The notes beneath the pieces were generated by a model that worked only from the letters and a program-made list of their open reading frames with translations, searched no databases and was not told the DNA's origin. The position numbers were made by a program, and so were the translations under genes. A stretch of 5,538 nucleotides of DNA from Actinomycetes bacterium (GTDB taxonomy: Bacteria; Actinomycetota; Actinomycetes; S36-B12; UBA5976): contig JAJXSV010000170.1 in assembly GCA_021784375.1 (NCBI GenBank), positions 1-5,538 on the forward strand. Reading direction: 5' to 3'. Below, piece after piece: positions 1 to 5,026 of the stretch. How positions within the stretch are numbered: position 1 is the stretch's first letter; every line of letters starts with the position of its first letter.

Positions 1-861
1 GTCGCCCGACCAGGCAATGGCGGCGATGACCTCACCGGAGGCCATGGCCGTCTTGTAGTCGTTGCCCGTGACCTGGCGGATGGTGCCGTCGTCGACCTTC
101 TTCTGCAGCAGGTCGATGGCCGCCTGGAAGTCGGCGTCGGTGAACTTGTCGGCGCGCTTGCCCATGGCCATGAGCGTCACGCCGATGGTGTCGCGCATCT
201 CCGAGAGGACGGTGACGCGACCCTTGAGGCGGGGATCCCAGAGCTCGTCGAGAGTCTTGATCTCGGTCTTGCCCGTGGTCTTGAGCAGCAACTTCTTGTT
301 CCAGCCCAAGCCGGCAAAGCCCGACATCCAGGGCATGGTGAAGGCGCGCGTGGGATCGAAGGCCACGTTCATCCAGGTCTCGCCGATGTTGGCGTGGTTG
401 GGCACATTGGCGAGGTCGATGCGCTGCGCGTAGCCCTTGCGGATCCAGATGTTCGCCATCCAGTCGGTGGCGGTGATGAGGTCGCGGCCGATGGGCTGGC
501 CGTTCTCCAACTGCGCACGGACCTTGGCGTAGAACTCGTTGTTGTCGTTGTAGTCCTCGTTGTAGTTGACGAGGATGCCGGTCTCCTTGTGGAAGCGATC
601 CAGGGTCGGACGGTGGCCGGCCTTGTCGACGTCGATGTAGTCGATCCACGTGGACCAGTTCATGATCTTCTCTTTGTCGGAGATATCCGTGTTGGTCGGA
701 ACGGGGGTCGCCGAGTTGGAGGCCGTGCTGCCACCGATTCCACCACCGCAGGCAGCAGCCACTGCGCCGACACCGGCCAGGCCGCCCAACTGCAGAACCC
801 GACGGCGAGACATCAAACTGACGAGGTGCGCGATACGCGGGTCCTCGGGCGTGCGGTTCAT
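1..861 (-). CDS. potD: PotD-like polyamine-binding lipoprotein of an ABC transporter (C-terminus beyond window)
   Basis: This reading frame starts at ATG 861 and stays open for 287 codons to the left edge without a stop, so the C-terminal part is missing (E. coli PotD is about 350 residues). The N-terminus has a twin-arginine stretch, SRRRVLQ (residues 18-24), a short hydrophobic segment, and a lipobox-like AAAC with Cys38 as the likely lipidated residue, followed by a Gly/Ser/Thr-rich linker. That pattern predicts a Tat-exported lipoprotein anchored outside the membrane. The mature part contains NWSTWIDYID (68-77) and LWDPRLKGRVTVL (about 207-219), both typical of the PotD/PotF periplasmic-binding-protein family. 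The likely role is capture of spermidine, putrescine or a related cation for a PotABC-type importer; the ATPase and permeases would lie further left (inference). The start at 861 is chosen because GGAGGA lies 6 bases upstream. A later start at Met17 (813) would also keep the Tat motif. Ligand identity is not visible in the sequence. Confidence 0.9.
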   Translation of the reverse strand, partial: MNRTPEDPRIAHLVSLMSRRRVLQLGGLAGVGAVAAACGGGIGGSTASNSATPVPTNTDISDKEKIMNWSTWIDYIDVDKAGHRPTLDRFHKETGILVNYNEDYNDNNEFYAKVRAQLENGQPIGRDLITATDWMANIWIRKGYAQRIDLANVPNHANIGETWMNVAFDPTRAFTMPWMSGFAGLGWNKKLLLKTTGKTEIKTLDELWDPRLKGRVTVLSEMRDTIGVTLMAMGKRADKFTDADFQAAIDLLQKKVDDGTIRQVTGNDYKTAMASGEVIAAIAWSGD

Positions 862-867
862 TCCCTG

Positions 868-873
868 TCCTCC
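868..873 (-). promoter_or_regulatory. Ribosome binding site of the potD-like gene
   Basis: Read on the minus strand, GGAGGA is followed by six bases and then ATG at 861. The match to the anti-Shine-Dalgarno sequence and the spacing are good. This site decides the start at 861 over the internal Met17. Confidence 0.75.
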
Positions 874-917
874 ACTGTTGCTGTCAACGACCGTTCGCTG
901 CTGCCGCCAAGTCTGTC

Positions 918-927
918 CTACGCGTAG
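918..927. promoter_or_regulatory. Perfect 10-bp palindrome in the potD-proximal leader
   Basis: CTACGCGTAG is its own reverse complement. It lies about 57 bp upstream of the potD-like start codon, probably in its leader or promoter. It could be a dimer site for another regulator, but ten bases can occur by chance in this base composition and no second copy is present in the window. Confidence 0.2.
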
Positions 928-981
928 CAGCAGACGCGGGAGCGGCGTCCCGGTTAGGGCTATACGGACAGTAGGCCGGAG

Positions 982-1087
982 GCTGCGGATTCGCTAGCGT
1001 GCTCGCCGAAATGCTGCGAAATCTTTCGTTTCCACGCCGAATGGCTGCGGATTCGCTTGCCAGCGCCCGTTCACCCTGCGAAACTCG
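982..1087 (+). repeat. Four direct repeats with exact 31-bp period, candidate Lrp/AsnC operator array
   Basis: Copies begin at 982 (GCTGCGGATTCGCT), 1013 (GCTGCGAAATC), 1044 (GCTGCGGATTCGCT) and 1075 (CCTGCGAAACTC). The start-to-start distance is 31 bp each time. The first and third are identical over 15 bp (981-995 and 1043-1057). Similarity extends beyond the core: CGCCGAA precedes the second and third copies at the same offset (1004-1010 and 1035-1041), and the first two 31-bp units agree at about 20 of 31 positions. The shared core is CTGCGRAW. Thirty-one base pairs is close to three turns of B-DNA, so all copies lie on one face of the helix. Lrp/AsnC proteins are known to bind as octamers or higher oligomers to phased sites, often upstream of their own gene. 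Assignment to the adjacent regulator is inference. Confidence 0.7.
1017..1028. promoter_or_regulatory. Dyad CGAAA-TC-TTTCG inside the second repeat copy
   Basis: A perfect 5-bp inverted repeat with a 2-bp centre (CGAAATCTTTCG) is embedded in the second repeat. The first and third copies have a weaker dyad at the matching place (GCGGATTCGC, one mismatched pair). Short palindromes with an AT-rich centre are typical of Lrp-family dimer sites, so this may be the best-matched site of the array. The dyad itself is seen directly; its role is inferred. Confidence 0.4.
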
Positions 1088-1092
1088 ACGGC

Positions 1093-1563
1093 ATGGCCAA
1101 GACCGACACTGCCTCGATGCCGCTTGACGACGTCTCCAAGGCGATCATCGAGCAATTGCAGCGGGATGGGCGGGCGCCGTACGCCACCATCGGCAAGGCA
1201 GTGGGCCTTTCCGAGGCCGCGGTGCGCCAGCGAGTGCAGCGCATGCTGGACGCGGGTGTGGTGCAGGTGGTCGCCGTGTCCAATCCCATGCAGTTGGGGT
1301 TCACCCGGGCCGCCATGATCGGGCTCAACGTGGATGGCAGCATGGAGGCGGTGGCCCAGAAGATCGCCAAGATGCCGGAGATCGACTACGTCGTCATCAC
1401 CGCCGGCTCCTTCGACCTGCTCTGCGAGGTCGTGTGTGAGAACGACGAGCAGTTGCTGAGCATCCTGCAGGACCGGCTGCGCACCATTCCGGAAGTCAAG
1501 GAGACGGAGACCTTCGTCTACCTGAAGTTGCTGAAGCAGACCTATCAATGGGGTACCCGATGA
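1093..1563 (+). CDS. Lrp/AsnC-family transcriptional regulator
   Basis: This is a 156-residue protein, the usual length for the Lrp/AsnC (feast/famine) family. Residues 10-60 form the winged helix-turn-helix: LDDVSKAIIEQLQRDGR, then ATIGKAVGLSEAAVRQRVQRM as the HTH, then LDAGVVQVVAV. The remainder is the RAM/Lrp ligand-binding domain, with AAMIGLNV opening the first strand and TAGSFDLLCEVVC matching the family's G-x-x-D ligand-pocket region. Such proteins bind amino acids or related small molecules and form octamers that wrap DNA. The frame is open back to a TTG at 1057, but that start would place the fourth 31-bp repeat inside the gene. ATG 1093 is preferred and ATG 1117 is possible; none has a good Shine-Dalgarno. 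The stop overlaps the aminotransferase start, so it is co-transcribed with the catabolic genes. It probably controls them and the divergent potD-like gene, perhaps in response to a polyamine or a degradation product (inference). Confidence 0.9.
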   Translation: MAKTDTASMPLDDVSKAIIEQLQRDGRAPYATIGKAVGLSEAAVRQRVQRMLDAGVVQVVAVSNPMQLGFTRAAMIGLNVDGSMEAVAQKIAKMPEIDYVVITAGSFDLLCEVVCENDEQLLSILQDRLRTIPEVKETETFVYLKLLKQTYQWGTR

Positions 1564-2966
1564 ATCCGAACGATCCGATCGAACATCTCATCACCGGCAA
1601 GGATTGGTCGACTTCGGCACGCGACAACCTTTGGCTCTCCTTCACGCGGCACGGCGCGTTCTACGGCCTGGGCAGCCGTGAGGTGCCGGTGATCACCCGT
1701 GCCGAGGGCATCCACATATACGACGACAAGGGCAACCGGTACATCGACGGCCTCTCCGGCCTCTTCGCCTCGAACATCGGTCATGGCCGTGAGGAGATGG
1801 CGGCCGCGGCCTACGAGCAGATGATGAAGCTCGACTACTTCCCGCTCTGGGGGCTGGCGCATGACAAGGCCACCGAGCTGGCCGAGCGACTGGCCTCCTA
1901 CGCCCCCGGCGACCTCAACCGCGTGTACTTCTCCACCACAGGTGGCGAAGCCGTCGAGTCGGCCTGGAAGCTGGTCAAGCAGTACTACAAGCTCACCGGA
2001 AAGCCCTTGAAGCACAAGGTCATTTCGCGCTACATCTCCTACCACGGCACTACGGCGGGAGCACTTTCCATCACCGGCATCCCCGGCGCCAAGCAGTACT
2101 TCGAACCCTTGGTGCCCACCACCATCCGCGTGCCCAACACCAACATCTACCGGGCGCCCGAGCATCTGCGCAACGACCCCGAGGCCTTCGGCAGGTACTG
2201 CGCCCACGAGATCGAGCAGGCCATCATCATGGAGGGCCCCGATACGGTCGCGGCCATCTTCCTCGAGCCGGTGCAGAACTCCGGTGGCTGCTTCACACCG
2301 CCACCGGGATACCTGGAGCGGGTGCGCGAGATCTGCAACCAGTACGACGTCGTCATGGTTGCGGACGAGACCATCACCGGATTCGGGCGCATCGGTGACT
2401 GGTTCGCCATGAATCGCTTCGAAGTGGTGCCGGACATCATCACCTGCGCCAAGGGCCTCACCTCGGGCTACGCCCCCCTCGGCGCCATGATCGTCTCCGA
2501 CTTCTTCTTCGAGCCCTTCAAGCATGGCACCAACGCCTTCCTCCACGGCTTCACCTACGGCGGCCATCCCATGTCCGCGGCCGTCGCCATGAAGAACCTC
2601 GACATCATGGAGCGCGAGAACATCAACCAGCACGTGCGGGACAACGAGGACGGCTTCCGCAAGACCCTGGAGAAACTGCTTGACTTGCCCATCGTCGGCG
2701 ATGTGCGCGGCGCCGGCTACTTCTATGCCATCGAATTGGTGAAGGACAAGGAAACCCGCGAGACATTCACCGACGATGAGGGCGAACGGTTGTTGCGCGG
2801 TTACGTGTCGGGCGCCCTCTGGTACAACGGCCTCTACTGTCGCGCCGACGATCGCGGCGACCCGGTCATCCAGCTGGCGCCGCCACTTGTCACGAACCAG
2901 GACACCTTCGACGAAATCGAGGGCATCCTGCGCAGCGTGCTGGAGAAGGCGCAGGACTTCCTGTGA
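1560..2966 (+). CDS. Class-III PLP-dependent aminotransferase, putative polyamine/omega-amine:pyruvate transaminase
   Basis: This 468-residue protein has the normal length and motif order of class-III aminotransferases. STTGGEAVESAWK (from about 125) is the cofactor phosphate loop. YHGTT has His162, next to Tyr161. VADETITGFGR has Asp269, which should pair with the PLP pyridine nitrogen. CAKGLTSGY has Lys298 as the Schiff-base lysine. HGFTYGGHPMSAAVA and the C-terminal CRADDRGDPVIQLAPPL complete the fold. It resembles SpuC-type putrescine:pyruvate aminotransferases and, as far as I recall, the aminotransferase of actinobacterial polyamine clusters. The reaction would be transfer of a terminal amino group to pyruvate or another keto acid, giving an aminoaldehyde; the substrate is inferred from neighbours. 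ATG 1560 overlaps the upstream stop as ATGA, indicating translational coupling. An in-frame ATG at 1548 is an alternative giving four more residues. The usual ADEV is ADET here, a small variation. Automated annotation may call it an aspartate aminotransferase family protein. Confidence 0.92.
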   Translation: MNPNDPIEHLITGKDWSTSARDNLWLSFTRHGAFYGLGSREVPVITRAEGIHIYDDKGNRYIDGLSGLFASNIGHGREEMAAAAYEQMMKLDYFPLWGLAHDKATELAERLASYAPGDLNRVYFSTTGGEAVESAWKLVKQYYKLTGKPLKHKVISRYISYHGTTAGALSITGIPGAKQYFEPLVPTTIRVPNTNIYRAPEHLRNDPEAFGRYCAHEIEQAIIMEGPDTVAAIFLEPVQNSGGCFTPPPGYLERVREICNQYDVVMVADETITGFGRIGDWFAMNRFEVVPDIITCAKGLTSGYAPLGAMIVSDFFFEPFKHGTNAFLHGFTYGGHPMSAAVAMKNLDIMERENINQHVRDNEDGFRKTLEKLLDLPIVGDVRGAGYFYAIELVKDKETRETFTDDEGERLLRGYVSGALWYNGLYCRADDRGDPVIQLAPPLVTNQDTFDEIEGILRSVLEKAQDFL

Positions 2967-3616
2967 GCCAGCACTCGGGCCTTTCACCACGCACCGAGTT
3001 CGGACGCAAGCCCGAGCGCGGTTCCCATGAGCGCGAGGTCTTCAATGAGGTGGTTGATGCGGCACGCGTCGGCCATCTGGGCTACGTGGTCGATGGCCAG
3101 CCCTATGTGCTACCCCTCGGCTTCGCCCGTGATGGCGAGGCTCTGGTCTTCCACGGCTCGACGGGCGCCCGGCCCTTCCGCCTGCTGGCGCAGGGCGCAC
3201 CCTGCTGCTTCACCGTCACGCACGTCGATGGGCTGGTACTCGCGCGCAGCGCCAATGACTCATCCATGAACTACCGCTCGGCGGTGGTGCTGGGCAACTG
3301 CGAGAACGTCTCCGATGACGCGGAGAAGTGGCGCATTCTCGATGTCATCACCGATCACCTCCTGCCGGGCCGGCGCGCCTCGTTGCGACCGATGACCAAG
3401 AAGGAAGTGGCATCGACGATGGTGCTGCGCCTGCCCATCGTCGAGTTCTCGGTCAAGTCTCGAAGCGGCGATCCGGGCGATGAGGGTGCGGACATCGACT
3501 TCCCCGTGTGGTCGGGAGTGATGCCGGTCGTCACTACCTTCGGCACGCCGATCCCGGCGGGCAACATGGATCCCACGATCCCCGAACCCGCGTACCTGCG
3601 CGGTTGGCGCGCCTGA
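2963..3616 (+). CDS. NimA/pyridoxamine 5'-phosphate oxidase-like FMN-binding split-barrel protein
   Basis: This 217-residue protein has a clear split-barrel core: HLGYVVDGQPYVLPLGF (38-54), LVFHGSTGARPFRLL (61-75), a strand ending in CCFTVTHVDGLVLAR (81-95), then MNYRSAVVLGNCENV (102-116) and a helical EKWRILDVITDHLLPGR. The pattern fits the Pyridox_ox_2 / NimA group of flavin-binding proteins rather than true PdxH. Family members bind FMN, F420 or haem and reduce or sequester diverse compounds, so the reaction cannot be read from sequence. GTG at 2963 overlaps the aminotransferase stop as GTGA, so its translation is tied to that enzyme. Being coupled to a PLP enzyme and followed by a flavoenzyme, it may handle a reactive intermediate, supply reduced flavin or act on cofactor; all of these are inference. 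The first 24 residues are polar and charged with no signal peptide, so it is cytoplasmic. Confidence 0.85.
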   Translation: MSQHSGLSPRTEFGRKPERGSHEREVFNEVVDAARVGHLGYVVDGQPYVLPLGFARDGEALVFHGSTGARPFRLLAQGAPCCFTVTHVDGLVLARSANDSSMNYRSAVVLGNCENVSDDAEKWRILDVITDHLLPGRRASLRPMTKKEVASTMVLRLPIVEFSVKSRSGDPGDEGADIDFPVWSGVMPVVTTFGTPIPAGNMDPTIPEPAYLRGWRA

Positions 3617-3641
3617 CGCCAAGTACTTCCGCCCCGTCGAT

Positions 3642-3649
3642 GGAGGTGA
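3642..3649 (+). promoter_or_regulatory. Strong Shine-Dalgarno for the FAD oxidoreductase
   Basis: GGAGGTGA is an extended match to the anti-Shine-Dalgarno, with GGAGG ending 7 bases before ATG 3654. It is the strongest ribosome binding site in the operon and fixes this start. It also fits the one junction in the operon that has a gap (37 bp) instead of a stop/start overlap. Confidence 0.8.
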
Positions 3650-3653
3650 GGGC

Positions 3654-5018
3654 ATGACCGCTTGGGGTCCGGAGGTCTGGCCCGAGTCGCTGTGGCGGGC
3701 CACCGCCGAGCCCTTGCTGCTGCCACCGACCGAGTTGCCGCGTTCGGCCGACGTCGTCATCATCGGCGCGGGTTACAGCGGCCTGTGGACGGCACTGCAT
3801 CTGCTCCGCGAGCAACCCGGAGTCTCGGTGGTCGTGCTGGAGCGCACTGCTGTGGGCTTCGGCGCCAGTGGCCGCAATGGCGGCTGGGTGTCGGCCCTCT
3901 TCCCGACATCTCCGGAGAAGGTGGCGCACGCCTCCTCGCGGGTCGGGGCCCTCAACCTGCGCAGGGCGCTGCGTCAGGTCGTCGACGATGTTGCCAACTG
4001 GTCGCTCGAGGAGGGAATCGACTGCGACTACGCGAAGGGCGGCACCATCACGGTGGCCCGCAATGCCGCACAGCGGGAATCGTTGCGTGCGGAGGCCGAT
4101 CACGAACGCGACTGGGAAAGTCCGGATACCGAGTTCCTCGATGCTGCCGGTGCGGCCGGGCACGTCCGCATCCAGGGCACCATCGCCGGCATGTACACAC
4201 CGCACTGCGCGGTCTTGCATCCACTCAAGTTGGCGCGCGGCTTGGCCCGGGCGGTGCTGGCACGCGGTGGCATCATCGTGGAGCAGTGCACCGCACTCTC
4301 GTACAAGCAGGGCGTGGTCTCCACCGATCACGGCGTCATCGCCTGCGGGTCAGTGGTGCGTGCGACCGAGGGCTTCACCGCACGCTTCGAGGATCACGCG
4401 CGCGAGATCATGCCCATCTACTCCCTCATGATCGCCACCGAGCCCCTGCGCGAGGAGCAGTGGCAGGAGATCGGCCTGGCCCAACGTGAGAGTTTCACCG
4501 AACAGCGCCATGTCGTGATCTACGGACAGCGCACGGCGGACGGGCGGTTGGCCTTCGGCGGTCGAGGCGCGCCCTATCACTGGGCGTCCGCCATCGACGC
4601 CCGCTTCGACCAGCACCCGCGCGTGCATGCCCAACTGCAGCGAACGCTCGTCGAACTCTTCCCCTCACTACAGGGCGTGCGCATCACCCATCGCTGGGGC
4701 GGGGCGCTGGGCATCCCGCGCGATTACTTCCCCTTCGTCAATTTCGAGGCCGGCGTCGGCGTCATGGGCGGCTATGTCGGTGATGGAGTGGCGGCCGCGG
4801 CGCTGGCCGGACGCACCATGGCCGACCTGCTCCTCAACCGCACGACCGATCGCACCGCACTCCCCTGGGTGAACCGTCACCCACGCCCGTGGGAACCGGA
4901 GCCGCTGCGCTGGTTGGAGGCAAACGGCATGCTGGCCGGGCTGGCCCTGGCCGACGCCCAGGAGGCTCGGAGCAACCGTCCCAGCCGGCTGGCCGACTTG
5001 CTCTACCGGCTGCTCTAG
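3654..5018 (+). CDS. PuuB-like FAD-dependent amine oxidoreductase (DAO family)
   Basis: This 454-residue protein belongs to the D-amino-acid-oxidase/glycine-oxidase fold group. DVVIIGAGYSGLWTA (33-47) carries the GxGxxG dinucleotide loop at 38-43. Glu63, at the end of the second strand (VVVLE), should bind the FAD ribose. GFGASGRNGG (68-77) is the motif typical of PuuB-like enzymes. GIDCDYAKGG (121-130) and HPLKLARGLARAVLARGG match, from memory, the corresponding parts of E. coli gamma-glutamylputrescine oxidase. The C-terminal RWGG (347-350) and GGYVGDGVAAAALAGR (from 372) close the FAD site. The likely reaction is oxidative deamination of an amine or its gamma-glutamyl derivative to an aldehyde, with ammonia and hydrogen peroxide. 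About 30 residues precede the Rossmann strand, as in PuuB, and there is no signal peptide, so it is cytosolic. The true substrate (putrescine, spermidine, gamma-glutamyl form or other amine) is undetermined. It is the last gene of the operon. Confidence 0.88.
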   Translation: MTAWGPEVWPESLWRATAEPLLLPPTELPRSADVVIIGAGYSGLWTALHLLREQPGVSVVVLERTAVGFGASGRNGGWVSALFPTSPEKVAHASSRVGALNLRRALRQVVDDVANWSLEEGIDCDYAKGGTITVARNAAQRESLRAEADHERDWESPDTEFLDAAGAAGHVRIQGTIAGMYTPHCAVLHPLKLARGLARAVLARGGIIVEQCTALSYKQGVVSTDHGVIACGSVVRATEGFTARFEDHAREIMPIYSLMIATEPLREEQWQEIGLAQRESFTEQRHVVIYGQRTADGRLAFGGRGAPYHWASAIDARFDQHPRVHAQLQRTLVELFPSLQGVRITHRWGGALGIPRDYFPFVNFEAGVGVMGGYVGDGVAAAALAGRTMADLLLNRTTDRTALPWVNRHPRPWEPEPLRWLEANGMLAGLALADAQEARSNRPSRLADLLYRLL

Positions 5019-5026
5019 CCCCGGTC

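Larger units (their letters stand above)
862..1092. promoter_or_regulatory. Divergent intergenic control region between potD-like and AsnC-like genes
   Basis: About 230 bp separate the start codons of two divergently transcribed genes, so both promoters should lie here. The half nearer the regulator (982-1087) is filled by phased repeats, described separately. The half nearer potD holds a perfect 10-bp palindrome and a CTGTCC (913-918) / GGACAG (966-971) inverted pair. There is no convincing sigma-70 pair. The best -10-like hexamers are TAGCGT at 995-1000 on the plus strand and TACTGT on the minus strand (positions 973 to 968), neither with a clear -35. If they are real, both core promoters would touch the first repeat copy, which would allow one bound regulator to control both directions. 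The promoter positions are weak guesses; the divergent layout is seen directly. Confidence 0.6.

Noticed and set aside
32..649. A 205-codon minus-strand frame inside the PotD-like gene
   Set aside because: Its product is Arg/His/Gln-rich and unlike any known fold. The frame starting at 861 encodes an obvious solute-binding protein over the same DNA and continues past the window edge.
882..887. TTGACA on the minus strand as a -35 box for the potD-like gene
   Set aside because: It lies only about 20 bases upstream of the start codon and next to the Shine-Dalgarno, leaving no room for a -10 element and leader.
933..949. GACGC/GCGTC stem with a 7-base loop in the intergenic region
   Set aside because: A five-pair stem without a T-run or conserved context is within chance expectation, and neither a terminator nor a riboswitch can be supported.
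982..1087. CRISPR-like array because of the regular 31-bp spacing
   Set aside because: The conserved core is only about 10-15 bp, there are no unique spacers of constant size between full-length repeats, the copies are degenerate, and no cas genes are nearby. An operator array fits better.
1545..2990. A 481-codon open frame antisense to the aminotransferase
   Set aside because: It mirrors the sense gene in high-GC DNA, where the antisense frame is often open. Its translation is low-complexity (rich in Val, Gly, His and Asp) with no recognisable domain, while the sense frame carries all class-III motifs.
3621..3628. AAGTACTT palindrome between the split-barrel and FAD genes
   Set aside because: Eight bases without a flanking promoter or second copy is too short to support an operator.
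3534..4331. A 265-codon minus-strand frame opposite the split-barrel and FAD genes
   Set aside because: It spans two well-supported sense genes on the other strand, has no family motifs, and looks like a composition-driven shadow.
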